Shown: positions 32,269 through 42,173, numbered from the stretch's first letter. The stretch: 64,000 nucleotides of DNA from Mycobacterium sp. (GCF_019247635.1 NZ_JAFBAR010000115.1:1-64000), one strand, 5' to 3'. Notes: a model not told the origin generated them from the sequence alone. Program-made: numbers and translations.

Positions 32269-32793
32269 ATGCCGCGTTCATTCGACATGTCTGCCGACTA
32301 CGAGGGCAGCGTCGAAGAGGTCCATCGGGTTTTCCGCGAGGAGGATTACTGGGTGGCCAGGTTGGCCGGCTCGGGAGTCGACATCGCGACGCTGGAGTCG
32401 CTGAAGGTGGGCGGGGAATCCGGAGTCGACGACACCATCAAGGTGACGACCCTGCAGACGGTGCTCAGCCGGAACCTCCCGGCCGTGGTGACCCAGTTGC
32501 ACCGCGGGGACCTGTGTATCCGGCGCGAAGAATCGTGGAGCGCGGTCAGCGATGGCGTCGCGACGGCCGCGGTGACCGGCGTGATTCTGCACGCCCCGGT
32601 CAATCTGACCGGCACCGCCACCCTGTGCCCTATCGGGGATAGCGGCGGTTCCCGCCTGACGGTCCGGGTCACCATTCACGTGCGCGTTCCCATCATCGGC
32701 GGCAAGGTGGAGCGGTTCATCGGCTCGCACCTGGCCGAACTGGTGGCGGCCGAACAGCGCTTCACCACCTCATGGATTACCGACAACGCCTGA
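32269..32793 (+). CDS. DUF2505-family protein (Rv0481c-like)
   Basis: MPRSFDMSADYEGSVEEVHRVFREEDYWVARLAGSG. Confidence 0.87.
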   Translation: MPRSFDMSADYEGSVEEVHRVFREEDYWVARLAGSGVDIATLESLKVGGESGVDDTIKVTTLQTVLSRNLPAVVTQLHRGDLCIRREESWSAVSDGVATAAVTGVILHAPVNLTGTATLCPIGDSGGSRLTVRVTIHVRVPIIGGKVERFIGSHLAELVAAEQRFTTSWITDNA

Positions 32794-32823
32794 TCCCGCA
32801 GGGCCGCCTTCTAAGCTGGCTGC

Positions 32824-33660
32824 ATGCGAGTTGCCCTGGCGCAGATCCTCAGTGGCACCGATCCGACGGCGAATCTGGGCGTGGTGCGCGACTACACCAC
32901 GCGGGCCGCCGAGGCCGGCGCGAAACTGGTGGTGTTTCCGGAGGCGACGATGTGCCGATTCGGTATCCCGCTGGCACCGATCGCCGAGCCCGTCAACGGC
33001 CCCGATGCGCGCTGGGCTGACGGCGTTCGGCAAATCGCGGCGCACGCTGGCGTCACGGTTCTCGCCGGAATGTTCAGCCCGGCCGATGACGGGCGGGTGA
33101 CCAACACGCTGCTCGCGGTCGGGCCGGGCACCGACACCCATTACGACAAGATCCACCTCTACGACGCGTTCGGGTTCGCCGAATCGCGCACGGTCGCGCC
33201 CGGACGCGAGCCGGTGGTGATCATGGTCGACGATGTCCGGGTCGGTCTGAGCGTTTGCTACGACGTTCGGTTTCCGGCCCTCTACACCGAGCTGGCCAGC
33301 CGCGGCGCCCAGGTGATCGCCGTAGGCGCGTCCTGGGGTTCCGGTCCCGGCAAACTCGAACAGTGGACATTGCTCGCCCGCGCGCGGGCATTGGATTCGA
33401 TGACCTACATCGCCGCGGCCGGCCAGGCCGACCCCGGCGCGCTGACCGGCCCGGACTCCGGTTCCGGAGCGCCGAGGGGCGTGGGCGGCAGCCTGCTGGC
33501 CTCGCCGCTGGGCGAGGTGGTGACCTCAGCTGGCGCACAACCACAATTGGTGGTTGCCGACATCGATGTCGACGAGGTCGCAAAGGCCCGGGAAAGCATC
33601 GCCGTCCTGCGGAACCAGTCAAACTTTGCTCGGCAAGATAGGGCAGAATCGCGGGGGTGA
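32824..33660 (+). CDS. carbon-nitrogen hydrolase (nitrilase superfamily, Rv0480c-like)
   Basis: MRVALAQILSGTDPTANL; E-K-C triad in VVFPEATM, HYDKIHLYD, LSVCYDVRFP. Confidence 0.9.
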   Translation: MRVALAQILSGTDPTANLGVVRDYTTRAAEAGAKLVVFPEATMCRFGIPLAPIAEPVNGPDARWADGVRQIAAHAGVTVLAGMFSPADDGRVTNTLLAVGPGTDTHYDKIHLYDAFGFAESRTVAPGREPVVIMVDDVRVGLSVCYDVRFPALYTELASRGAQVIAVGASWGSGPGKLEQWTLLARARALDSMTYIAAAGQADPGALTGPDSGSGAPRGVGGSLLASPLGEVVTSAGAQPQLVVADIDVDEVAKARESIAVLRNQSNFARQDRAESRG

Positions 33661-34709
33661 CGAACCCACAAGGACCACCGAATGAAGGGCCCTCGACGTG
33701 GGCTCGTCCCGGCGGCCGCGATCCGTTCAGCCCTCCCCCCCAGCGCTCCAGCGAGCCGCAAGGTGGCCCCTCGGCAGATGCGCCCACGGAGGCCGGTGCG
33801 CTGCCGCAGGCGACCGAACAGATCTCCGCGCCGACCGCGGCCGGCGCCGCCACGCGGCAACCCGGCCACCCGCCGCCACCCACGCCGCCGGCTTTGCCGA
33901 GTCGCCGGCCCGCGGCCCCGGACGAAGAGCCGGCGCCGGCGAAAAAGAAGCGCCGTTTCCTGCGCGATCCGCTGTCGATCATGTTGGTGGTAATCATCGT
34001 GATCGCGCTGCTCTTCTCCGCAGTGATCGGCGGCGAGCTGTACGCCCGGCACGCCGCGGAGAACACGGTCGCCCGGGTGGTGGCGTGCGAGGTCAAGGAC
34101 CAGGCCACCGCCAGGTTCGGGGTGGCGCCCCTGTTGCTGTACCAGCTGGCCACCCAACACTTCACCAACATCAGCGTCGAGACGGCGGGCAACCAGATCC
34201 GCGAGTTCAAGGGCGCGAAGCTTCAATTCACCCTGCAGAATGTCCAGCTCAGGGACACCCCGACGTCCCAGGGCACGGTAGGCGCCCTGGATGCCACCAT
34301 CACCTGGTCGTCGGATGGCATCAGGCAGTGGATTCAGAACGCCATCCCGGTGTTGGGGGCTTTCGTCACCAGCAGCGTCATTACTCACCCCACCGACGGC
34401 ACGATCGAATTGAAGGGCATGCTGAACGACCTCACGCTGAAGCCGGCGATCGCGTCGGATGGCAACCTGGAGCTGCAGATCATCACGTTCAACACGCTGG
34501 GCTTTTCGGTCCCGAAGGAGACCGTGCAGACGACGCTGAACGACTACATCTCCAACCTGACCAAGCAACTGCCGTTGGGCATCAAGGCGGACAACACGGA
34601 GGTGACGACCAGCGGCGTGGGGGTCCACCTCGCCACCCGCAACGCTGACCTCCCCGGTGGCGGCACCGGCGGCGGCCAGAACCAGGACCCCTGCTTCGCC
34701 GACCTCTGA
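33657..34709 (+). CDS. DUF2993-like membrane-anchored protein with Pro-rich N-terminus (Rv0479c-like)
   Basis: Pro-rich cytoplasmic region, single TM (LSIMLVVIIVIALLFSAVIGGELYA); 4-bp overlap with previous gene. Confidence 0.87.
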   Translation: MTNPQGPPNEGPSTWARPGGRDPFSPPPQRSSEPQGGPSADAPTEAGALPQATEQISAPTAAGAATRQPGHPPPPTPPALPSRRPAAPDEEPAPAKKKRRFLRDPLSIMLVVIIVIALLFSAVIGGELYARHAAENTVARVVACEVKDQATARFGVAPLLLYQLATQHFTNISVETAGNQIREFKGAKLQFTLQNVQLRDTPTSQGTVGALDATITWSSDGIRQWIQNAIPVLGAFVTSSVITHPTDGTIELKGMLNDLTLKPAIASDGNLELQIITFNTLGFSVPKETVQTTLNDYISNLTKQLPLGIKADNTEVTTSGVGVHLATRNADLPGGGTGGGQNQDPCFADL

Positions 34710-34711
34710 CG

Positions 34712-35404
34712 TCAGCTAACGCCCAGCCCCTCGAGCACCGCCCGGGTGCCGGACAGACCCAGCCGGGTGGCGCCGGCGTCGAGCATCGCCACCGCGTCGG
34801 CGGCGGTGCGGATGCCGCCACTGGCCTTGACGCCGAGCCGCCCGCCCACCGCACCGGCCATCAGTGCGACGGCACGCACCGTGGCCCCGCCGGCGGGGTG
34901 AAATCCGGTCGAGGTCTTGACGAAGTCCGCGCCGGCGTCTTCGGCGGCCCGGCACACGCTCACCACCGTGCCGGGGTCCGCGAGGGCCAGGAGGACCGCG
35001 GACTCCACGATGACCTTGAGTACTGCTTCGGGCACGGCGGCGCGCACCGCCTCGATCTCGGTCCGCACCGCGAGCAGATCTCCGGCCAGGGCGGCCCCTA
35101 TGTCGATGACCATGTCTATTTCGGCGGCACCGGCCCCGACGGCCTGGGCCGCCTCCTGCGCTTTGATCGACGGCAGGTGCTTGCCCGAGGGAAAGCCAGC
35201 CACCGCCGCGATCCGCACGGCACCGGCGTTGCTACCGGCGTCGAGCGCGGCGGACACCATCGACGGCGAGACGCAGACCGCGTAGACGCCCAACTCGGCC
35301 GCGTCGTCGACCACGGCCGCCACATCGGCCCGGGTGGCTTCGGGTTTGAGCAGGGTGTGGTCGATCAGCGCCGCCACCTGGGTACGGTCGTACCGCTTGG
35401 ACAC
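34712..35404 (-). CDS. deoC: deoxyribose-phosphate aldolase
   Basis: [19 protein letters not shown]...[17 protein letters not shown]...[14 protein letters not shown]. Confidence 0.95.
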   Translation of the reverse strand: MSKRYDRTQVAALIDHTLLKPEATRADVAAVVDDAAELGVYAVCVSPSMVSAALDAGSNAGAVRIAAVAGFPSGKHLPSIKAQEAAQAVGAGAAEIDMVIDIGAALAGDLLAVRTEIEAVRAAVPEAVLKVIVESAVLLALADPGTVVSVCRAAEDAGADFVKTSTGFHPAGGATVRAVALMAGAVGGRLGVKASGGIRTAADAVAMLDAGATRLGLSGTRAVLEGLGVS

Positions 35405-35865
35405 TAGAACGGCCCTTCCGGGCTACTTGAGCCGCCGGGATTGCAGCCGGACGCGATCATCTCGGAGTCGTCGACGACCGGGCGCCACGGTTCCAGGTTC
35501 CAGCTGGGTTTTCCCGGTTGCACGAGCTCGGCGAACTGCCAGTGGCAGATGAACTGTGCGCGCATGCCGGCGGTGTCGGCGTCGGGCGACAGTGCGAGGA
35601 CCTCAGCCCAGGCCTCGTCGGCCTGCTCGGACTGCAGGGCGGCGCTCCCGGGCTGGCGCGCGGCGCCGCGTCCGGACGGGCTCGGATATACCCGCAGGCT
35701 GGCCAGGCCCCCGACCTGCGCCCATTCGGTGTGATCGATGAAAGGTGGCGAATAGCCGTTACCGCCAGGATCCGCGGCCGCGGGATCGGCCCAGGCCGGC
35801 GCCACACCGAGCAGCCCAACGAACGCCGCGGCCGTCGCGGCCGTCACGGCCGCCAGAGCTTTCAT
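35404..35865 (-). CDS. secreted DUF2599-like protein (Rv0477-like)
   Basis: Signal peptide [26 protein letters not shown]; two Cys. Confidence 0.85.
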   Translation of the reverse strand: MKALAAVTAATAAAFVGLLGVAPAWADPAAADPGGNGYSPPFIDHTEWAQVGGLASLRVYPSPSGRGAARQPGSAALQSEQADEAWAEVLALSPDADTAGMRAQFICHWQFAELVQPGKPSWNLEPWRPVVDDSEMIASGCNPGGSSSPEGPF

Positions 35866-35868
35866 CCG

Positions 35869-36171
35869 CTAGCGCGATTTGCCCTGAATTTCGAGGAGCT
35901 TGGGCCGAACATCGACCAGATAAACGCCTGCCGCGCAGGCGGCGATCGCCATCCCGAGCACGCCAAAAACGCGAACGGCATTCAGCGCCACGGCGGCGCC
36001 CAGGATCACCAGCCACACCGGCTTGGTCAGCTTGTCGGCGGCGGTATAGGCGTCGGGCCGCTGCATCGCCGCATGCACGAACGCGTACACCGCCATCACC
36101 AGGATGGCGATCCAGATGACCAACATGACGATACCCACGACCTGGCTCACGCCTAAAGGGTAAGCGGGCAT
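35869..36171 (-). CDS. DUF2516-like membrane protein (Rv0476-like)
   Basis: [48 protein letters not shown]. Confidence 0.85.
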   Translation of the reverse strand: MPAYPLGVSQVVGIVMLVIWIAILVMAVYAFVHAAMQRPDAYTAADKLTKPVWLVILGAAVALNAVRVFGVLGMAIAACAAGVYLVDVRPKLLEIQGKSR

Positions 36172-36224
36172 CGGCCAAAACGTCGACTTCGCTGGGTTCT
36201 TCCCGCGTGTGAGCCCGGAAACGA

Positions 36225-36260
36225 CGACTCCGGGCCACCCCGCAGGGCAACCCGGAGTCG
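36225..36260 (-). terminator. inverted repeat downstream of hbhA
   Basis: CGACTCCGGG-(16 nt)-CCCGGAGTCG, perfect 10-bp arms, 16 nt past the hbhA stop. Confidence 0.65.
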
Positions 36261-36275
36261 CGTGTCTAGCCGGTG

Positions 36276-36884
36276 CTACTTCTGGGTGACCTTCTTAGCC
36301 GCCTTCTTGGCAGGCGCCTTCTTGGCCGGCACGGCCTTCTTGGCCGGGGCGGCCTTCTTGGCCACCGCCTTCTGAGCCTTCTTGGCCGTCTTGTCGGTCT
36401 TGGTCGGCAGCTCGATGCCGACCAGCTTGGCGGCACGCTCACCGACGGCGCGGGTCTGCGATGCAACCGTGCCCAGCGCCTCCTGGGTGAGCTCGACGGC
36501 CTGGTCGACGTAGCCCTCGGCACGCGACGAGACATCGTCGAAGCCCTGCTGGCTGCGCAGCCGCTCCAGGGCCGCCTCGCCCCGCTCGACAAGTTCGTTG
36601 TAGCGGGCGGTAGCGGCGTCCAGGTAGCCCTTAGCCGCGTCGCGCAACTCCTCGGCGGTGAAACGCTCGCGCAACTCGGTCACCTGAGCGGGCAGGTCTT
36701 CCTGCAGCTTGGTCAGGCGGGCACGGCCCTCCTCCACCCGGCTGCGGGTGTCGGTGCGGGTCTCCTCGGCGCGATCACGCAAGTTGGCGATGAGGTCGTT
36801 CACGGTGGCCAGGGCCAAGTCGGCCGCACCCAGCGCCGCGAGCAACGGAGCGCGCAGGTCCTCGATGTTCGAATTTTCAGCCAT
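36276..36884 (-). CDS. hbhA: heparin-binding haemagglutinin adhesin
   Basis: [41 protein letters not shown]...; Lys/Ala/Pro-rich C-terminus [27 protein letters not shown]. Confidence 0.96.
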   Translation of the reverse strand: MAENSNIEDLRAPLLAALGAADLALATVNDLIANLRDRAEETRTDTRSRVEEGRARLTKLQEDLPAQVTELRERFTAEELRDAAKGYLDAATARYNELVERGEAALERLRSQQGFDDVSSRAEGYVDQAVELTQEALGTVASQTRAVGERAAKLVGIELPTKTDKTAKKAQKAVAKKAAPAKKAVPAKKAPAKKAAKKVTQK

Positions 36885-37336
36885 GGTTTTTTTCCTTTCG
36901 TAAATCGTTGTCAGGTATGGACGTTTCGCAATTCCTTGGCGATATGAGTGTCTGTGTGGAAGGTAGGGCAAGCGTCGGCTCCTCGTAGAGGAGAGTCAAG
37001 ACCCGCGGATTGACGTGGCACGCGACTTGCGGGGAACCTCCTGATTCGTCGGGTCGACTTTCGGATCGAGTTCTTGATGGGCAGGTTTGTTGGATTTGTC
37101 ACCGGCATTGGCTTACGCTCACCGGCGTTCTTTGAGATCGGGCGCGGCATCGCGCTCGAACAGGCGTCAGGCGCAGCTAGAACCCACGGGCCGCATCCGG
37201 TAGGGATCGGTCATCGAACGTGTGGTCACTGCATATCTCCTTACCTGGAAGTCATGCCTCGGATCGACTGAATGAGTGCCAACCGACCCGCTAGAGGGGC
37301 TCCCTTCTTCTCCTGTTACCCGGTGTCACGACCTGC

Positions 37337-37789
37337 TCAACCGTGGACATCGGATTGAGTCGGACACTCTTCTCTGGTGAATTCGGTTTGCTGGGATTCG
37401 TTTTGCTGGGTCTCGTTTTTCTGGGATTCGTTCTGCTGGACGAATGATGCGTACACATCCAGCAGAACCTGTTTCTGACGCTCGGTTATCGCCGTGTCGG
37501 TGATGAGGGCGTCGCGCACTTCGCTGGTCTCACTGGTCTCCAGAATTCCGGCCCGCACGTAGAGCACTTCGGCGGAAACTCGCAGCGCCTTGGCGATCTG
37601 GGCCAGGACGTCGGCGGATGGTTTGCGCAATCCGCGCTCCACCTGGCTCAGGTAGGGATTGCTGACACCCGAGCGCTCGGCGAGCTGTCGCACCGACACC
37701 TGCGCCGTCTCCCGCTGGGCCCTGATGAAAGCGCCGATGTCGGAGGCCGCGCTGGACACCTTTTCGGAGAGCTTCTCCTCGGGTGCCAT
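37337..37789 (-). CDS. XRE-family transcriptional regulator (Rv0474-like)
   Basis: SVRQLAERSGVSNPYLSQVERGLRKPSADVLAQIAKAL; repeat-encoded Gln/Asn/Ser tail. Confidence 0.92.
   Translation of the reverse strand: MAPEEKLSEKVSSAASDIGAFIRAQRETAQVSVRQLAERSGVSNPYLSQVERGLRKPSADVLAQIAKALRVSAEVLYVRAGILETSETSEVRDALITDTAITERQKQVLLDVYASFVQQNESQKNETQQNESQQTEFTREECPTQSDVHG
37382..37440. repeat. four tandem 15-bp repeats inside the XRE regulator CDS
   Basis: TTCGGTTTGCTGGGA/TTCGTTTTGCTGGGT/CTCGTTTTTCTGGGA/TTCGTTCTGCTGGA. Confidence 0.85.
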
Positions 37790-37844
37790 TGCATGCTCCT
37801 CGGGCCGGATGCTTGGAATACTGCTGTTTGCCCCAGCTTACGGA

Positions 37845-37870
37845 CAGGTGCTTGCTTTTGCAAGCACCTG
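37845..37870. promoter_or_regulatory. perfect 11-bp-arm inverted repeat upstream of XRE regulator
   Basis: CAGGTGCTTGC-TTTT-GCAAGCACCTG. Confidence 0.7.
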
Positions 37871-37881
37871 TTAGCACCCGC

Positions 37882-39228
37882 TCAGAACAGCAGTTGCGCG
37901 ACGGCGTAGATCACCAGGCCCGCGAGTGCGCCCACCACAGTGCCATTGATCCTAATGAATTGCAGGTCGCGGCCGACGTGCAGCTCTATGCGCCGGCTGG
38001 CCTCTTCGGCGTCCCACCGCTCGATCGTCTCGGTGATGATCGCGGTGATCTCCACCCCGTACTGCGAAACCAGATGCTGCGCCGCGCGCACCATCCAGTT
38101 GTCAACCTTGTCGCGCAGGTCGGCGTCGTCGCGCAGGGATTCACCGACGCGAACCACCGTGTCTGCGATCCGGCTGCGCAGCGTGCTGGACGGGTCGTCC
38201 ACACCCTCGAGCACCAGCCTTTTCAGGGTCTTCCACGCCGTCGCGGCGGCGTTGGCTATCTCGTCGCGCGCCATCAATTGCTCCTTCACCGCGTCGGCGC
38301 GAGCGATCGTGACCGGATCGTGCTGCAGGTCGTCGGCGAACTCGAACAGGAACCGGGTCGCCGAGCGGCGCAGTTCGTGATCGGGGTTGCGGCGCACCTT
38401 GTCGGTGAAGTCCATCAGCTCCCGATGGATACGGTCGCCGACGAGATGATCGATGAAACGCGGCGACCAGCTCGGCGAGTCCCGCTCGACCACCCGCTGG
38501 ATGATCTCCCCGGCATTGAGCGACCATTGGAACGCGCGGTCGGCCAGCAACTGGATCAGGGCTTCCTGCCGGTTTTCGGCGAGCAGCGTGCCCAACATCC
38601 GGCCCACCGGCGGGCCCCATTGGGGTTCGGCGATGCGGCGCACGATCATTCGATCGATCACCTGCTGGACGTCTTCGTCGCGCAGCATTTCCACCAGCAC
38701 CCGCAGCACCGTCGCGGTCTCGCTGGCCACCCGCGCGGCGTGCGATGGCTCGGACAGCCACTTACCCAGCCGGCTGGGTACCTGCGCGTCGCGCAGCTTG
38801 GTCGCCACGACCTGCTGCGACAGGAAGTTTTCCCGCACAAAGGTACCCAGGCCCTCGCCCAGCTGGTCCTTCTTCCGCTTGATGATCGCGGTGTGCGGGA
38901 TCGGTATGCCCAGCGGGTGCTTGAACAACGCGGTGACGGCAAACCAGTCCGCCAACGCCCCCACCATCCCGGCTTCCGCGGCGGCGCCGACGTAACCCAC
39001 CCAGATTGATGCGACGCCGTGCGCCTGTACCCATCGGCACCCGAGGAACAGCGCGGAGGCCCCCAGCAGGAAACTCAGTGCCACCGCTTTCATCCGGCGC
39101 AGCCCGGTCAGCCGCTCGGCGTCCGCCTGCGGGTCGGCACCGGCGAACGACTCAGCTAGTGATGCGCGCGCCTGTGTCGGGGCCCCCGGTGTATCGGCTC
39201 TGTGTGCCACTACATCATCATCCGCCAT
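37882..39228 (-). CDS. DUF445-family membrane protein (Rv0473-like)
   Basis: MKAVALSFLLGASALFLGCRW...AAAEAGMVGALADWFAVTALFKHPLGIPIPHTAIIKRKKDQLGEGLGTFV. Confidence 0.92.
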   Translation of the reverse strand: MADDDVVAHRADTPGAPTQARASLAESFAGADPQADAERLTGLRRMKAVALSFLLGASALFLGCRWVQAHGVASIWVGYVGAAAEAGMVGALADWFAVTALFKHPLGIPIPHTAIIKRKKDQLGEGLGTFVRENFLSQQVVATKLRDAQVPSRLGKWLSEPSHAARVASETATVLRVLVEMLRDEDVQQVIDRMIVRRIAEPQWGPPVGRMLGTLLAENRQEALIQLLADRAFQWSLNAGEIIQRVVERDSPSWSPRFIDHLVGDRIHRELMDFTDKVRRNPDHELRRSATRFLFEFADDLQHDPVTIARADAVKEQLMARDEIANAAATAWKTLKRLVLEGVDDPSSTLRSRIADTVVRVGESLRDDADLRDKVDNWMVRAAQHLVSQYGVEITAIITETIERWDAEEASRRIELHVGRDLQFIRINGTVVGALAGLVIYAVAQLLF

Positions 39229-39393
39229 CAACGCACCCCCATCGGCGGAACCGGCTATCCCCCACCGGCGGACCCACCGCTGCGGCGGGCGCTGATCCGC
39301 CACCTGGGCACGGACACGCCGTAGTATCAATGCGTCCAATCATCGGAAAATCGGCTTACTCGAACGACAAAACGGGCGGAGCACACCCTGGCC

Positions 39394-40077
39394 GTGGCAG
39401 CGAGAACGGATGGCCGCAAGCGACGCTGGCACCAGCACAAGGTGGAGCGGCGCAATGAGCTCGTCGACGGCACTCTCGACGCGATTCGCCACCACGGTCG
39501 CTTTCTGAGCATGGACGAGATCGCGGCGGAGATCGGAGTCTCCAAGACGGTGCTATACCGCTACTTCGTCGACAAGAACGATCTGACCACGGCCGTGATG
39601 ATGCGCTTCACCCAGACCACGCTGATTCCCAACATGGCCGCGGCGCTGTCGTCCAACCTGGACGGCTTCGACCTGGCCCGCAAGATCATCGGCGTCTACG
39701 TCGAGACGGTGGCCGCCGAACCGGAACCATATCGGTTCGTCATGGCCAACAGCTCGGCCAGCAAAAGTAAGGTGATCGCCGACTCCGAGCGCATCATCGC
39801 CCGGATGCTCGCGGTGATGATGCGGCGCCGCATGCGGGAGGCCGGCATGGACACGGGCGGCGCCGAGCCGTGGGCGTACTTGATCGTCGGCGGCGTGCAA
39901 TTGGCCACACACTCGTGGATGTCGGACCCGCGAATGACCAAAGACGAGCTGATCGACTACCTGACCATGCTGAGTTGGAACGCATTATGCGGGATCGTCG
40001 AGGTCGGCGGCTCGCTGCAGAAGTTTCGCGAGGAGCCCCATCCCTCGCCCATCGTGCCGCCCCGGGGGCCCGGCTAA
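39394..40077 (+). CDS. TetR-family regulator (Rv0472c-like)
   Basis: ELVDGTLDAIRHHGRFLSMDEIAAEIGVSKTVLYRYFVDKNDL. Confidence 0.9.
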   Translation: MAARTDGRKRRWHQHKVERRNELVDGTLDAIRHHGRFLSMDEIAAEIGVSKTVLYRYFVDKNDLTTAVMMRFTQTTLIPNMAAALSSNLDGFDLARKIIGVYVETVAAEPEPYRFVMANSSASKSKVIADSERIIARMLAVMMRRRMREAGMDTGGAEPWAYLIVGGVQLATHSWMSDPRMTKDELIDYLTMLSWNALCGIVEVGGSLQKFREEPHPSPIVPPRGPG

Positions 40078-40257
40078 CGGTCGCCAACCTGGCATTTGTG
40101 CGGACACCTCCGAGCCGGTTGTGACGCTTACGCCGACCCAACGGGTAACTTCCCCCGCTGACACCGACTAGCATGCAGGGGATGCATCGGGGGTAGTCCA
40201 GGGTGCACTGAGGTCAGCACGGGGCGCGCCTCGGGACACAGAAAGGCACAATTCGGT

Positions 40258-41121
40258 ATGTCCGCGCAGCTCACGCCGCATTTTGGCAATGTGCAGGCCC
40301 ATTACGACCTATCCGACGACTTCTTCCGGTTGTTCCTCGACCGCACGCAGACGTACAGCTGCGCGTACTTCGAGCGGGACGCGATGACTTTGGAGGAGGC
40401 GCAGATCGCCAAGGTCGACCTGGCGCTGTCCAAGCTGGGCCTTGAGCCGGGGATGACACTGCTGGACATCGGCTGTGGCTGGGGCGCCACGATGCGGCGC
40501 GCGATCGAGAAATATGACGTCAATGTCGTGGGTCTGACGTTGTCCGAGAACCAGGCCGAGCACGTCCAGAAGATGTTCGACAAGATGGACACCCCCCGCT
40601 CCCGGCGGGTGCTGCTGGAGGGCTGGGAGAAGTTCCACGAGCCGGTGGACCGCATCGTATCGATCGGCGCATTCGAGCACTTCGGCCGGCCGCGCTATCC
40701 GCGGTTCTTCAAGATGGCCTATGAAGCGCTGCCCAGCGACGGCGTCATGTTGCTGCACACCATCGTCCGCCCGACCTTCAAAGAGGCCAGGGCAAAGGGA
40801 CTCCCGCTAACCCGCGAAGTCGTGCACTTCAGCCAGTTCATCCTGGCCGAAATCTTCCCCGGCGGCTGGTTGCCCACCGTCCAGACCGTTGAAGAGCACT
40901 CGGCCGACGCGGGCTTCAAGTTGAAGCGGATCCAGTCTTTGCAGCTGCACTACGCGAGAACGCTGGACACGTGGGCGGCCGCCCTGGAGGCCAACAGGGA
41001 GCAGGCCATCGCGATCCAGTCGGAGAAGGTCTACGACCGCTACATGAAGTACCTGACGGGCTGCGCGAAACTGTTCCGCGCGGGCTACACCGACGTCGAC
41101 CAGTTCACCCTGGAGAAGTAA
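40258..41121 (+). CDS. pcaA: mycolic acid cyclopropane synthase PcaA
   Basis: [52 protein letters not shown]; near-identical to remembered PcaA N- and C-termini; Rv0470c position and strand. Confidence 0.92.
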   Translation: MSAQLTPHFGNVQAHYDLSDDFFRLFLDRTQTYSCAYFERDAMTLEEAQIAKVDLALSKLGLEPGMTLLDIGCGWGATMRRAIEKYDVNVVGLTLSENQAEHVQKMFDKMDTPRSRRVLLEGWEKFHEPVDRIVSIGAFEHFGRPRYPRFFKMAYEALPSDGVMLLHTIVRPTFKEARAKGLPLTREVVHFSQFILAEIFPGGWLPTVQTVEEHSADAGFKLKRIQSLQLHYARTLDTWAAALEANREQAIAIQSEKVYDRYMKYLTGCAKLFRAGYTDVDQFTLEK

Positions 41122-41197
41122 AACGCGCCCGGTTGACCAGGGGGATCGTATGGTCTACCCACCCGCCGCGACCGCGTGCACAGCGCGCTTCTCGGAT

Positions 41198-42061
41198 TCA
41201 GTAGCTGTAGAAACCCCGACCCGTTTTCTTGCCCAGCAGGCCCGCCTCGACCATCCGCAGTAGTAATGGTGGGGGAGCGTAGTGCGGTTCCTTGAATTCC
41301 TCGAACAACTTGTCGGCGATCAGTTTGAGGGTGTCCAGGCCCACAAGATCCGAAAGCCGCAGCGGGCCCATCGGATGCGATAACCCGGCAACGACGGCCT
41401 TGTCCACGTCGTCGACGGTGGCGAATCCCGCCTCGACCATCCGGATCGCCGCCAGCAGGTAGGGCACCAGCAACGCGTTGACCACGAAGCCGGACCGGTC
41501 GGAGCAGCGCACCACCTGTTTGCCCAGTACCGAGCCGGCGAACTCTTCCGTGCGGGCGGCCGCGGCCTCGTCGGTGACCAGGGTGCTGACGAGCTCGACC
41601 AGCGGCAGCACCGGGACGGGGTTGAAGAAGTGCAGGCCCAGCACGCGCTGGGGGTTCCTGGTGGCGGCGGCGATCTTCATGATGGGGATGCTCGACGTGT
41701 TGGACGCCAGCACCGCATCGGGATCATTGATCACCCGGTCGAGTTCGGCGAAGATGGCGGCCTTGACGGCCTCGTCCTCGACGATGGCCTCGATCACCAA
41801 TTGCCGGTCCGCGAGGTCCTTCAGGTCGGTGGTGAAGGTCAGCTTGCTCAACGCGCGGTCGCGCTCGCGTTCTGTCACCTTGCCGGCGCTGACGCCGCGC
41901 TCCAGGGACTTCACGATGCGGTTACGCCCCGCGGTGATCAACGCCTCGGTGGTCTCGAACACCGTCACCTCGACACCGGCGCGGGCCGAGACCTCGGCGA
42001 TGCCCGACCCCATCTGACCGGCCCCGACTACCCCCACCCGCTGAATCACAGCGTCAGCCAC
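41198..42061 (-). CDS. fadB2: 3-hydroxybutyryl-CoA dehydrogenase
   Basis: VGVVGAGQMGSGIAEVSARAGVEVTVFE; HFFNPVPVLPLVELV. Confidence 0.93.
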   Translation of the reverse strand: MADAVIQRVGVVGAGQMGSGIAEVSARAGVEVTVFETTEALITAGRNRIVKSLERGVSAGKVTERERDRALSKLTFTTDLKDLADRQLVIEAIVEDEAVKAAIFAELDRVINDPDAVLASNTSSIPIMKIAAATRNPQRVLGLHFFNPVPVLPLVELVSTLVTDEAAAARTEEFAGSVLGKQVVRCSDRSGFVVNALLVPYLLAAIRMVEAGFATVDDVDKAVVAGLSHPMGPLRLSDLVGLDTLKLIADKLFEEFKEPHYAPPPLLLRMVEAGLLGKKTGRGFYSY

Positions 42062-42072
42062 AGTTCCTCCTC

Positions 42073-42120
42073 AATGCGCGAGCCCTCCACAAATGCGCGG
42101 CCCTCCACAAATGCGCGAGC
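42073..42120. repeat. about 2.5 tandem copies of an 18-bp unit
   Basis: AATGCGCGAGCCCTCCAC / AAATGCGCGGCCCTCCAC / AAATGCGCGAGC. Confidence 0.75.
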
Positions 42121-42173
42121 AGACGCAAACGCACACGAATCGTCGGCGTGTCGGGTGCTTTTGCGTCTGCTCG
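42116..42173. repeat. long inverted repeat immediately downstream of icl
   Basis: CGAGCAGACGCAAA-(30 nt)-TTTGCGTCTGCTCG, perfect 14-bp arms. Confidence 0.85.

Noticed and set aside
36911-37271. Small ORFs upstream of hbhA
   Set aside because: Both-strand ORFs lack coding bias and recognisable sequence; treated as leader.
40258-41121. umaA or mmaA assignment for the second mycolate methyltransferase
   Set aside because: N-terminal MS(A/V)QLTPHFGNVQAHYDLSDDFFRLFLD and strand/position match PcaA.
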